Assembly: GCF_947623445.1 (NCBI RefSeq)
Contig: NC_135240.1
Span: 11,284,001 to 11,348,000, forward strand
Length of the DNA stretch: 64,000 nt
Origin: Clavelina lepadiformis
Lineage: Eukaryota > Chordata > Ascidiacea > Aplousobranchia > Clavelinidae
Direction of reading: 5' to 3'
This document shows, one piece after another, positions 44,993 to 58,400 of the stretch. The position numbers were made by a program, and so were the translations under genes. Position 1 is the first letter of the stretch. Every line of letters begins with the position of its first letter. Under the pieces are notes generated by a model. That model was given only the letters and a program-made list of their open reading frames with translations, was not told the origin of the DNA and ran no database searches.

Positions 44993-47582
44993 TTTCATTA
45001 CAAATGGGATGTTTTTGCTGCATAAAGTAACCGATTGATTTCGTTTGTTGGAAAGTGGCCTTCCTTGGTATTGCGTATAGAAATCTTTTTTGTTATCTTT
45101 TGCATTTCAGTTTATAGTAGACACTTAGAACTAGTCGTTTGTGTTTTCCAATTTACTACTATTTCAGCTTGTTTCTTTATTGTGATGACGTTTTTTAGTT
45201 TTCTTTTATTTGAGTTCCATTGCGAGTTCTTTTTCTATTTCGTTTAGGTCATTCTATGTAGGCTTGGTAATTTCTTTTTAAAATCTGCTGTAATTGCTGC
45301 CATTAGCATACCGTATCTGTAAGTATTATACTATTTTACTACTGCTGTAAGTTGTTCAGGTTGAAACAAACTCGCATCCTTGCCTGCGTTTTTCGATTGG
45401 GTGCTGCCCGGTCACTATATTTGTTACTGACTTCAATTGCTGGTGTTTGTTTGAAATATATACTTTGGATAATTAAAAAGTTTGTAACGTTTTTTAATCA
45501 GCATAGTTTTGTATTTAATACAATCTAACCTACATTTAAATTTACACAAAGCACTCGACAAGGTCTATGTTCTGGTGAAGAAACTAAAATGATGAGAAAG
45601 AACAACAGAGCCTTATATCTATAAAACATAAGTATAGTGATATTGGTGAAAATAATGAACCTTTAGGCTAGAATAACTCGCTGGAGTCTCCAGTGTTGAC
45701 CTTGGACTTTAAGACTAGCATATGAAACGCAAATTGCATTGCATGTTTACCCGGGGCAGCGTATGTTACGGTGTTCTGTAAGTTAACGTAATATCTATAT
45801 GTAGTTAGCTTTGCAGGCCACACATATATTTATTATGTTTGTTGATTAGATATTTGGCTTTTGTCGTCTCCATGTTCAATATTTATCAACAGTATGTTTG
45901 CTTCGTACAGTACATGCACTTGTAGCAGCGTCAGCTTTTTTCACTTGAAATTGGTCGTACATGTCAAGTTTAATGATCTCTTTATTGTTATCCATTGTTT
46001 GCAGTTCGCTTTGGCAAAGTGGATCTAGAGGTCTATAAAGTCATATCTTGAGCTATAACTGTTTGGTGTGATGCAACTGGACTAACACATAACACTAACA
46101 AACTCACGGCACGTTGCTTCCTGGAGGACTGAAGCAAATTCCCTAAATGTGTAGTATTTTGTGTTTGCTAGCTCACCGCACTTATCCAGATAAATAGCAT
46201 GTTTCCCGTTCTATCCAAAAGCCAACTCTACACCTCCTACAGCTGTATACATTGTTTTACCTTAAGCTATCATAAAGGTACATTATCTTAATATAATCCG
46301 TCAACAAAACTATTTATAGTATATTAAAGTACATTACAGCGTCACAAGAATTAATTGAACAGTACATTGTACATTGGTAGCAGATATATCTACACTAAAC
46401 TAAAGATACTGGAAACTGCAAGACGATAATTTCCGATTATTATTCAAATATAACGCTTGAATAAATGGCAAAAAATTAAGTAGGCCTAATCAGCTATATG
46501 AAGACTTACTTGTACGTACTTGACAAGTTTGTGTAAGAAGCAGCTGTTGACATAACCTCACTGGTTGGTGCTTTGGTAAACAACATGACATTCACTCAAA
46601 CTAACTTGTTTCTAAACCGACTGTTTTCGTGACCGACTGTAAGATAATAAATCTTCTTCCGTGGGTGAAATTGTATAGAAATCTGTTCTAAATTCTGAGT
46701 ATATAAGATGGTATATCACAAATTTTTTATTCCCTCATGCATTTTTAAAGTTACACGACAAGGATTTCTAAAATTGAGAAATCTCGAGAAGCTTCCTTCC
46801 TAATTATTAATGATTTTAAAATTTTCCAAATCACGGTATGTAATGTTCAGGCTTGAAACGAGTGCAAACTCTACAGCTCGAGTATTTTTTATGTTTTTTA
46901 GTCGTAAAAGTAAGCAAAATGGTTTTTGTTAACGGAAATCAGTGTACAATTGATATTTACTCGGTAAATAATATATGAGCAGAAAGTGTGTAAAATCTTT
47001 GTGAAAACTGCAAATTATTTGCGAAAATATGGCGAAAACTATAACAAAATTTCCTTTTTGCTGATTGGCGCAAACTCCAAAAAGTTAACAGAAATAAAAG
47101 CAAGTTTTTAAATGGAAGTGAGTTTTACTTTGCCAATAATTTCTATAGCTATTCTATATTGGATACCAGTAAATTTTCTTTTTTGATTAAGATTAAATGT
47201 AAACATAAACACAGAAACTCTTCTCCTTCTTTCGTAATATGTATAGCTTAGAGCGGGAACTCGAAATTTTTTTCAGGCGAGTTTTAGGTTTACACAATAA
47301 AATGTCACATTCGTCGCAGCTACACTCGCTAATGTATATCGTTGTGCAATAGTATACTTAACCTCGAAACTGATTTTTAACGGTATTAGATCAAAGATAA
47401 TAAAATCCGAAAAATAACTTTCAGCGACAGAAATTAATACACTATATAGTATAAAAGTTGTTTTATTAATAATTTATACACATGCAAAAAAGAGTGTTTT
47501 TTAAAAATTTTAAAAAATACTTTCACAAAAAGTGCAACTGCTTACATAAAGGTGCTACAAAATATACATTTTCACGATAGTG
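44993..47582. other. Intergenic between the GPCR cluster and dynein
   Basis: Apart from the orphan GPCR exon at 46510-46586 I see nothing coding. AT-rich; small Phe-rich frames are compositional. Confidence 0.5.
46510..46586 (-). pseudogene. Orphan first exon of the GPCR family (copy E)
   Basis: ATG at 46586 and 25 codons (MLFTKAPTSEVMSTAASYTN...) closely match the first exon of copies A and B. They end at a GTAAGT donor after the same phase. No TM1 exon or other family exon follows within the next kilobases on that strand. A lone, well-preserved start exon at the edge of the cluster implies an unequal exchange that removed the rest. Confidence 0.72.
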
Positions 47583-47588
47583 TTTATT
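47583..47588 (-). promoter_or_regulatory. Polyadenylation signal of the dynein gene
   Basis: AATAAA on the minus strand, 54-59 bases past the stop codon at 47642-47644, the first such signal downstream. Confidence 0.65.
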
Positions 47589-47641
47589 AACTGTTAAATA
47601 TTGCAGAATAGGTTGTGAGTTGGATTGAAATTGTTTTCGAC

Positions 47642-50600
47642 TTAGACGCTAAGCAAAAGCGCGACTCCGGCCAAAATCCACTTCGACCGCTTTTCCTTCG
47701 ATTTAAGATTGAATGTCCAGATAAATGTGGGACCTCTCTCTCTTGTCCTATAAAGTGGACATTCGTAGACATTTTTCGTTTCCTGCCTGTCCACCGGAAT
47801 TGCTTTGACAAACATAACAGGGACAGGTGCAGTTAGTTCCTTCAGTTTTGCTTCGGCTAGAAGACCTATAATATAGCACAGCGATAAAGCACTCAAATGT
47901 TCTTCATGTTTAAACTACAAGCATGTCTTCAGTGCAAATGTCATTTAACAACAAGAGAGCAGTGATCGTTTTTGTGTCACTCACCGGTTTGTAAGTCCAA
48001 TTTTGCTCCTTCCAAAAATAAACCATGGACATAAGCTCCTTCGCGGGGTGGATGACTGAAGTCGTCTTTTGATTTCTTGGTCACTTCGACTGACAAAATC
48101 ATTTTATCCAGCGGCCATTCGTTTTTCCGCGCCATGCTCTGTTTGTTAACAACGACATACACAGTGATACAAATGCTTTTAATTTAGTTCAAAATGCAAC
48201 AATCTGTAACTTTTTGACCGCGACTCAAAAATTATCGCATACTCGCGTAGATCCAAATGTATCACAGGTACGCATGTGTAATTAGTCGCAGTCATGGGAC
48301 AATACGGTACCGGCGCCCAATATGCAACTGTTATGTGAGTTCACCTGCATGATAGCAGTCAAGAAGGACTGAGGATTGAAAAGACCACCCAGCCATACCA
48401 CAGCAGGTAACACCAGATCCTGGGTCCACGTGTCAAGTTCACGGCAACGTAAGAGTACGTCAGCGTACCTAGTATAAAATGCAATTTTTATATTTCAACA
48501 TTATAACGAAAATATAGTGTTAATTGTGAAGTAACTTAAAAAATTCATTTATTTACCAAATGCCAAGGTTATACACAGAGGGGTAGGCGATTTTCGACCA
48601 CGACACAGGAACTTTATCCAGAAAGAGAGCGTTTTGTATTTCTTCCATTTCAGCAGAGATGGTGAGTTCGCCTTTCAAGCCGAGATCAAGTGCTTTGAGG
48701 GAACGTCTGCGGAAACACAACAATATGTAACTAACCTAATATGGCGACAATGTTCAACTAGAAACAAAAACAAACGAATTTCCTTTGACATCCAGTAAAA
48801 ACACTTAACAAAGAACTGCAATGAGTGAAATTAAGACACAGATGTTTTTATTTGCCTTAAGAAACTTAAAAGCCTATATTTGAAAACAGGTCTTTTACCT
48901 TATTTCATGAAGAAGAGCGTTCATCCTCTCACACTCTTGGAAGCAGACGAGGATGTAGGGAGATCGCTCCTGAGTTTTTGCCATGATCTCACTCATCACA
49001 AATTCCTCTGGAAGCTTTTCCGTAATCTCATCCAGAGTCGTCTTCACCATCTCCTCCATGGTAGTCGCCCGATCCCCACTTTGTCCTCCTTTTCTAGGCT
49101 GCATCTCGAGGACCGTCTTGAAAAGGTTATCAGATATCACGGTTAAAATGCCGACCTCAGCGTTTGGATGTAAGCCGTAGAGGATCGGACTTTCAGGAGG
49201 AAGCATCTCATCAACGTATCTGTGGTATCCTTTGTAATCCATGTTTGGGGCAACTGGGAATCCCGGACTAAGATACAACTCTCCGTCCAGCTGAAAAAAG
49301 AGTCAGTGTTCATTGAAGATCTCTTGGGATTGTGAGAGCAAGTTCATGAAGCTAACCTGTTCCTGGTCCATGTAAACTTCGAGGTAGGTTCTACAAAGGC
49401 GCCTATCCCAGTCGTCAGTGATGTGTCCTCCGTACATGATCTCGCCAAATAAGTAACGAAGGTCTGTCCATGGTACCTGTTCCAGGCAACGATATTTATA
49501 ACATATATATAACGATGTTTTGTAGTGACTATTTGCAACAGTATGCTACGTTAATTCTCTACGATCCGTTTTGTAGCGTGTTAGATTGTGGGCTTGAAAC
49601 AAACTGCTTGGCAAGTTAGTAAATTATTCGACCAAATATGAGAATAAAAGAAAATTCGAAGAAAATGCACAATTTAGGAAACCGTCTCTTGCCAGTTAAT
49701 TGTGAAAACTAACTTACTTTTGGATTTACTTCCAGATACTGATAGAGAACATTGACAGAAATGGTAAGGTCTCCGGTGTTGAATGGATAAATTCGGTTCC
49801 ATCCCTAATTGCAACAATAGAAATCATATTTCTCATTTATTACAGCCGGCTTCAAGTCATATATTGCAGAAAAAAAATCAATATTTATAAATATAATTCA
49901 GTATTTTCATACCTGCGGTCCGAATTTTCTTCTTTCAGCAACAGCAGAGTGGAAATAGCAGAGAGAAAAGAGGATCGACTTGAACTCGGTTTCGCGAGCG
50001 CACATTTCCAGGGTATCCTATTTGACAAAAAGCCCGAAGCGTTACAAGGATATGAATCACACTTAAAATCTGCTCACAAAATCGTGAAGTTATGAAGCCT
50101 AACCTGATTGAAATTGTCAAGGGCTGCATGCAGATTGGCGTGCATACCAGTCGGTGGTTCGCTCGTGATTTTGATTGCGTTCTCTAAAATTCCCTGCGGT
50201 ATGACGTGCTGCTCTCGTGTAGGTGGTGGTTCTGCGCTGATATACACGCGGTAGTCGTCGTGGGCGTTTTCCGAGTTTCTTTCCACAACTTGCTCCAAAC
50301 GCGGAAGCCATTTTGCTAATGAATATTGAAATTTTATATATGTTGACCGTAGTAAAGAGAAGGTTCTAGGAATGCAAAAATGTTGAACGATCACTTACCG
50401 ACTAAATGCACGTTCTGTAAGATGATCCAGTGTCCATTTTTGGCGGCTACTTCAAGCGCTTGTTCGGCCACAACTTCTTGGCCCTGACCAAGGGACACGC
50501 TATGAAAATTATTCTTTTCGTGAGTGAAGCCAAGTTTCTGACCTGTGAAAGTGTTTCCTTAGTAAAATGTATGAGTCGATTGTCTCAACAGAAACAAATA

Positions 50601-52451
50601 ATAAACATTGGCATAACTAAATAACAAAGGCAACTTGGCATAATAATAAGGTTTATTTTACCCACCTAAGCTCTCAACATTTTTGAGAGGGTCGACGCCG
50701 GGAGATAATACAAAGAAGATAGGGGTGCTTCTAGAGCTCTCTTCAAAAGTCTTCATGAACTCGATACCACGATTTTCCACGTATTTGGCTCCCAATTGTT
50801 GCTCAATGAAATTGCTGTAAACACAAAAAATTTAACGACAACCCAAGTTTGAATCAAACCAAAAAAGTAACTATTTGATAAAAGGTTCTTTGGTTTAACG
50901 TGGAAGTTTATCGTTAAATGTTTGCCTCTACGGAGATTTTTAACATTGTCCTTCCTACAGCCACAGAGTACCTCAGTGCGTATGTCATTCTATCCGGTCT
51001 CAGAGTTCTCAGTATACACATTTGTTGAACGAGAGGCTTGTTCTTCCATTCCTGGGGAAGTTTCTCTTTTTCAGGCGCCTCACTGTCCACCAACTTTTTC
51101 CAGCGCTTGGGAGATCCTTCGATATCCCGATCCAGGTTGAGAAATTCATCGAGCATCGACATCGCTTTGATTACTCCCCACGACTAAAATTGTATTAAAA
51201 TAAAACTTGTAAATTGTCCAGAACATTGTTTTTATTTAGGTTATAATTATGCTTTCGGTATCTTCACTACACTAGGTGCAAGATTTTTAATTACCTGATT
51301 TGAAAGGAAGTCTACCGGACTAGTCATAGGCTGGCTGGTTGGAAATCGGAGTAAAATCTCAAGATCTTTTGCGTCCAAATCTCCTCGCATCTGGAGGACT
51401 TGAAAGGCGACCTGTAAAACAGAAGAACCGTGTTTCAAATTTTTTCCAACAACTTCTTGTTCATGATAAATGCATGATTACCAAGGATGTAAAGATGAGC
51501 TTATCCTGCTCAAAGAGTCCTCTGCTGGTGTAAGCAAACGTCTCATACGTGACAGTGTCGATTAGGTTGGCCACGCGTTCCGCGACGTCATCAAAAGCTG
51601 GTGTGATTTCTATGGCACGAAGAAACACGACCTTGAATGCCTGTATGTTGAAAAAGATAGAAAAAAGACGTAAATAAAATAAAAGCGTTTGAAATGTGCA
51701 TTTGTAATGTTACATGTAATGTTTTTTACAGTATGCGTATAAATATGCGGTAAAATAGATACCAACCTTCAGTGAAAACTGATAAATCGGATTAATCTTG
51801 TAAAGGTCATTGAGAATGAAATAGAGTAGGGATGCGCGGGTTGCCACTGACCGGTAGTGCTCACGCGCGTCGTTGATGCGTAACTCATTTTTCTTCGCTT
51901 CCTCCACTTTTATCTGTGCACGTTTAAAAACGTCCTTGATTGGTCCGAGCAACCCCGTATAAAGCTAAGTACTAATGACGAAATGATAACAAGTGCATGT
52001 GCATTTTTTACAATGAATAGGCTTATACCTCGATTTCTTCAGATGTTCGCTTCGTGTGTTCCAAATTTTCAACGAGTTCCGTGTCTCCCAGGAAGTTACC
52101 TTCAGCGGCAGACAATCTGCTGAGAAGATTGTCTTCCAGTTTCTTCAGCGTGATTTTGAAATCATTCTGCTGTTTGGTCAACTCGACCTACATTAAAAGC
52201 ACAGCCAAATCACTGTAGTGTTTGATGTATTAAGTAGGTAAACCCTTTTCATTATAAAAGCGCTTGCCCGTAAATATTTGTGATATTTACACACCTTTAG
52301 ATTTTCTAGGTCAGGTCGTTCGGTGCTCACAACGTTGGCAAGCAGTTGATCTTCCAACCCATCTCGTGTAACGGTAAAGTTTATCAGAGTACTCTGAGCT
52401 TGCATTTCGGGCTTGTAGTGTGGATTGGCCAGTTTGGTTTGCAGTATGAGC
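47642..52451 (-). CDS. Dynein exons 18-34: AAA5 end, AAA6 and C-terminal domain
   Basis: Exons: 52295-52451, 52029-52187, 51767-51913, 51482-51640, 51295-51411, 50972-51183, 50666-50814, 50399-50542, 50104-50315, 49913-50017, 49718-49804, 49357-49476, 48899-49290, 48557-48706, 48345-48468, 47985-48138, 47642-47865. Landmarks: [53 protein letters not shown] (AAA6), [13 protein letters not shown], and [15 protein letters not shown]. The exon at 51767-51913 could extend further 5' as an open frame, but the conserved junction [13 protein letters not shown] fixes its start. Confidence 0.93.
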
Positions 52452-55400
52452 CTGTTGTAATCATATTAACCCAATTACAGCGTCATCCTAAACGGTAACA
52501 ATGCGGGAGTTATCGCTATGTCTGTGGGACGAACTTGAACTCAGGGTGATACTCGCACTCCTTGTCACCGATCTTTATGTATTTCCCCTTTTTGATTGTA
52601 TTTCTGCCCAACAACGGTTCGAGGACAGGATCAAGAACTTCGCCAATGTTTTCGATCAGAACTTTCTCACCTACCGGTTACAAAATTCGTTCTGTAGCGT
52701 TAAACTTGTAACTTTTCTGTGGGGTTTTAGTTAAAAAAAAACACAAAATAAGAAGCAATTTAACGGATTTAATTTCATTCGTTATCGTTGATAAAATTAC
52801 CTTCTGACAAGCTCTTTTCAATAACGTCAAGATAACCCTTTTGACCCATTTGCACCGTGCGTAGGTCATCGCCGTAATGTCCCTTTATCCATTTAACGCC
52901 CTGACAAATAATTAACAAATAATGATCATTAATCCGAAATTCATAGCTCAATACAATATATCAATTGTTCAAGTTTGACGTACATCTTTAAGAAATATTG
53001 ATACTAGAAGATAGGCCTATTGACTACTACGAACATGTACACTTTGCACAGACAAAGCTTTCTTACAAAAGACGCCATTGTTCTAGGTTATAACCAACCT
53101 GCAACTGCGGGTCAATGATCAATGGCCAGCGCTTGCAATTGGACAAAATGGCGGCGTTCTCACTCGACATTCTGTCCGAAGGCAGGCCATCATTGTTCCA
53201 TGACGCAATTGTTGCGTCATCAACCAAGAGATCAATAGGATCCAAACCTAAAAGGATAGTTAATATTCTTTGCAATATTGAAAGTTAAGTTTGCTAAACT
53301 CTTACATCTTAACTTCTATCAGTTCTAAATGATACAAGTTTACGTTTCTGTTTAAAAATACCTTCAACAATAAGTTAAAAGTAAAGAAATTGCATATAAA
53401 ATGACTTTATGATTTCATGTAATCTAGAAACAAATCTCTTACAATACCTTCAGTCAAAGGAATTTTGACTTTCTGGCGTCTCAGGAATGGCAACCAGTGT
53501 TGCTTCAGCAAATCGTTCCTATAAGATTTCGTGAAGTAACCCATGTATGATACGAAAGCTGCAGTGAGCAACACATCACCACTTAGAGTCTGCTTCTTGG
53601 TCTGAAGGAGCTTAACCGAAGCACCCCAACGAACTTTTTCGCTTTCCAAGCCCTTCACCAACCTTCATATACGCATTAAATTAATCATCATATAATACAA
53701 TTAACATGAATTGACAAAAACAAAATGGCCTTGGTTCAACGCTAGTGTTATCAAGCAAACAGTATCCTGAAATGATAATGAAATATGCGTTTATGGTAAC
53801 TTGCATATGGCGATCTTCAACAGCCATCTACCTTAAAATAGAGTTGCAGACAGATCAGTCACATATGTTTCTGAAAATGTACCTTTATATAGCAAAAAAA
53901 ATCACCTGTTAGCAAGAATAATAGTTTTTGCAGTATTTGCCACTTCATTGCTACATTTCAGTTTCTCTGCGGTCGCTTCTTCGAACTCATTCGTAAGTTT
54001 TAATAAATCAGTGTTCAGTTTCGCAATTCTTTTTCGCACAGTTTCCAATTTTTCTTGGGCAGATGAAAGTTCTTCGTTTGCAGCATCTAGTGCCCTTCGC
54101 TTTGGTTCAACGTCACAATAAACTTCATACCTGGAAAGTTAGTTGCCCAAGTTAAACTGGCCTGGTCAGGTTTTATTAGAATCAAAGCTGCGTTAAAACA
54201 AGGCTACACGGCTTAACACAGAGTATAAATGCTTGCTCATACCGAAAATATGTTCCCATACTTAAAATAATTAATTAAACACTCTTTAATAAGAATTTCA
54301 TGCGTCTAACTGTTTTAATAAATAAATAATAAATGGAGCCAAATATTGTTTTAGTGTATTTAAAGAAGACCCACCATCTCACAATGTTGATGACCCAAGC
54401 GCACAGCCCTGCAGCAGCAACGGACTTAGTCCGAACAGTTTCTGGGTTGAAGTCTTCATCTTCAATGTACTGGCGGGCGGCTTTCAAGCAATTTTCGTGG
54501 ATATTTTCCTTGTCGTAATTAATGAGCGACTCAAGGAACTGTTCAACCTGTTATACATAGCTCATTTCATATAACGACAAAACCGCGTATGGATTAAAAA
54601 ATATGAGACAACGAAATCTGCGCAAAGTGTTACTTCTATATTAGTTGTGTTTTGGACCGCAGAATAGCTGTTATTATTCTATGAAATAACGTGCGAAAAT
54701 TATCCTACTCTGCCCATGAAGGATCGACAAGATTTCCAGCTTCGGTCCTTTGAAACTTTTCCATCGGCTGCAAACAGGCACATTACTGCGGCAACAACGT
54801 TCACGGTTCCAGGGGTAGGGTTGGCAAACGTTCGTAACTCTGTCAAGTTGCTTTTGTTCAAAGTGTTGAGAGCTTCAGTGGCAGCAATCATTGCTGGTTC
54901 AGCCTTCGCCAGCTCCTCTTCACACTGGCGTTGTTTTTCCAATACTTCGGCTGTTTTTTCGGCCACCTTAACAATGGGAATAATCGGTAATAAACAATCA
55001 ATACTGAAACATTTAAGCTCAACTATGAAACTACATTTTAACAATTATTGAAACTAAATAATCTTCCTTCAAATTACTCACTTGCTACGCAATATATCAT
55101 GTTACGCAGCAGGAACAGTCGTTGTATTTGAAAATAAAATCAAAACACGAAGAATGATGACTTACCTTCTGCTCTTCTTCATCCGCAATCTCCTTCTCCG
55201 CTCCTACCTTTTCCGTTTCTTGACCGACATTTTGCAGGAGTTGTTCCGTTGTTTCACTTCTTGATTTCAATTCGACTTCTTGAGCCGCAAGTTTCGATTT
55301 CAAGTCGTCGACCTAAATCAAACATAAGGTGGACGAAAGTGAAATAGTTAAAAGGATGATTGCGATTTGGTTGATGGTTACAGACCAACTCGGTAGATTT

Positions 55401-58400
55401 AAAAATGAAGCATGTGAAGCGTTTTCTTCCTTACAGTACCAGTCTGAGTGAACTGGGTTATTGTCATGACCGTTTTCAACCTTCTAAAAAGGTTTTTGAT
55501 ATACCCATGGTGCACTTTTTAGAATTCGGAATCTGCCATTTTTGTTGAGTTCCTTGTGCAAACTCGGCTACAGTTCACAAAAAATAACAGGTATATTTCA
55601 CACGACTGTCAGCATTGTTGCTGTCAAATTACAGGACATAATCCACTTGCCATGGAACACAATCTCGTATAGTATTTCCTAAAGGTATTTTACATGCACA
55701 TCCTAATTGAAAGATAAGAGGTGAGGTATCTATAACAGTTTCCAAAAACGCTTCAGTGGTAATAGACACGTCACGATCTACAGCAATGGTGAAAGCTACA
55801 CAAAGTCCACTAACATCAGACCACGAAAAGCCACAATATTCAATTGCAAAAGGTTAGAGAAATAGCACTGAACAATGAAAAAAAAATTAACCTCCACGGA
55901 CAAGCAGCATAAAAGAGAAAGGTCACATTATTTGCTGGCGCGATGCTGAAGAGTGAAGACACATCTGCTGCAGTACCATTTGCTATCACCAACAGACTTG
56001 GCTATATAATTCTACTTTCACTTTCACTTCCACTTCCACGAATGCCAGTCAGCAACAATATTCACTTCACCTTGATCTGTGTATATGACTCCACGAGGCA
56101 ACAACCACACGTGGAAAAAGAAAGCTTTCGTCAAAGATTGGGTGGCTGCGTTGTAAAAGCAAAATGAACTTAATCCACTACTCTTTGTGACTTTAACGCT
56201 CGTATTAGCAAGGTCAGGCAGCCTTGGCCATCTGTGAGCGCATGGAATGAAGATCATATTTCACCACTCCAAAAAACATCACTAAGAGATGAAATGAACA
56301 CTTTGAATTTGAATACATTTATGGTTGCAGTATCGATCGAAACGTCTGATTGATAGAAAATAATAGACTAAACCTAGGCTGACCCAATCAACATCTGTGG
56401 CTTGAATAGTCCTTGGGTTGAATTTTCCTGGGTTTACCATTCACAACGTCACTTTGAATGAAGGCGATGAGAAAAAACAGACATGTTTGTTCCGGTGTGA
56501 TTGCTTGCGAATGCGTTGACGTGAGACAGCAATCACGTTTAGTGTGAAGACAAAACCAGATGTTGTTGCAACGCAAAGCTTCCGCAGGTCGTCGCAAATG
56601 AGATTTATTGAGCGAATCGCACCCAGTGTGCTTTTAAACTTTTAAGGTCACACTTCAACGAAAAATCATGATGCTATGAGTGAAAAAACGCAATTTTGTA
56701 TGTGTAATGTACTACACGGCCACAACTCTCACGCTTTCATCCACACAGAGGAAGTCGGTAAAGGAAATTTATACATTCAATCATTTTCTATTTTCCACTG
56801 TTTTCCATGCAAGCCAGTTCATAATATAATACCGTGATATTGAACAATATTTCACATAGGTAACGGAGTTTGGTTAAAAGAGTTGCATTGTATTTGTTCT
56901 TGTGTACAGTATATGATCGATGTAAGATCATTACTGAAGCCAAAGTAATAGAAATCTCATTCAGTTCTAAAGGCACTAAAACAATTTAAAATTTTATATA
57001 ATATAATTATATAATTATTAATATAATTTTTATATAATTTTATATTTTGCTGTATGTTGAACAGTAAGTCAAAGTGTATGACGATCAGTTAAGTCCAGTC
57101 ATAGGAAAGTTTAAAAACCAAGTATTGTATCGTTGTATAAATGGTTGATGTGGTCGCTAGAAAATGTAATTTTGAAAGTAATGACAAGAGTGTATACAGT
57201 TTTTACAGTGCGATATTAGATAAATGTATAAAATGACAGAAATCGTTGAACTACAGGAACGCCAGCACCTTTTGAGCAACGAGAATCTTCAAGTGCAAGC
57301 AACAAGTCTACGTTGGTTGGTTCTTCTCATTTTGATGCTTCTCACAATGTTTGTGTCATTCGAGAAGGTTAGTTTCGGGCAAGTCAGTGACGTGTACGTT
57401 GCATATTTCGAAGTCAGTAACGCCCTAATGGACTGGGCATTCGTTGGAATTAAAGTAGGAAAAATTATTGCATGTCCGATACTTGCTTACTTCATATCAG
57501 CCAACTATTTATCGTTGCAACGACTCACCTTTGCCGCCTTCGCAAGTTTGACAGGTGCCTGCGTTTGCGTAATTGTATCTTTGGTCAATTCAGCGTCTTT
57601 CGCTATTTTGGCAGTCGGTCAAGTTGGGATCGCGGTCGCTGCCTTGGTAGTAATAACCTACCCTGCTATGTTATCACCAGTCTGGTTCAAAAGCAGAGAG
57701 GTTGGAACTGCGATTGGTGCTTTTGAAGCATCTATCGGAGCTGGCCTCAGTTTGGGATTTGTTTTGCCGTCCTACCTGTTTGACCATGGAGTGTCTAAAT
57801 GTGGAAGGCAAGGTAACACGAGTTCTTCGTTAAATTTAAAACTTCAGCTGCATTGCGATGCGCGTGTAGCGAAGTATATGTACCTTGGGCTGCTTGGTGC
57901 CACTGTCCTACTTTTTACATTGGCTCTGGTATTTGTAAAAGATGAACCAACCTACCCGCCCACCTTATCACAAGCATATAAAAGAATCCAAAAAGATCCT
58001 ACCAAGGACTGGAGTTTCAGCAACTACATTTGCCAATGCAAACAACTTCTCACGGATATAACATTCGTTGCGCTTTGCTCTGCTTTCGGTGTTGCCATAT
58101 ACATCGGACACATCGAATTTATTTTAATGTTACCTGTTGTTCACAAAATTCTAGCAGCAGCTGAATATGACGTCACAACCCACGTTATCAGCGGTTATGT
58201 CATGGTCGCGTACGCCGTCGGTATCCTGCTAGGAAGCGTGGTTGGTGGTGCACTGGTGAACATGCATAAACGATTGCGTTTGCAGGCTCAAGTTGGCATC
58301 TTAGTTGAGCTACTCGCTACCGTGGGTCTTACACTTTCATACAAGTTTGACCAATTGGTCGCGCTAATTGTGTGCAACTTTTTGTTTGGATTTTTCAGCA

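Noticed and set aside
51710..51952. Longer dynein exon starting upstream of 51913
   Set aside because: The frame is open to 51952, but conserved spacing between EIE and [10 protein letters not shown] requires the acceptor at 51914-51915.
54716..55051. Plus-strand 111-codon frame
   Set aside because: Antisense shadow of the dynein microtubule-binding exon.
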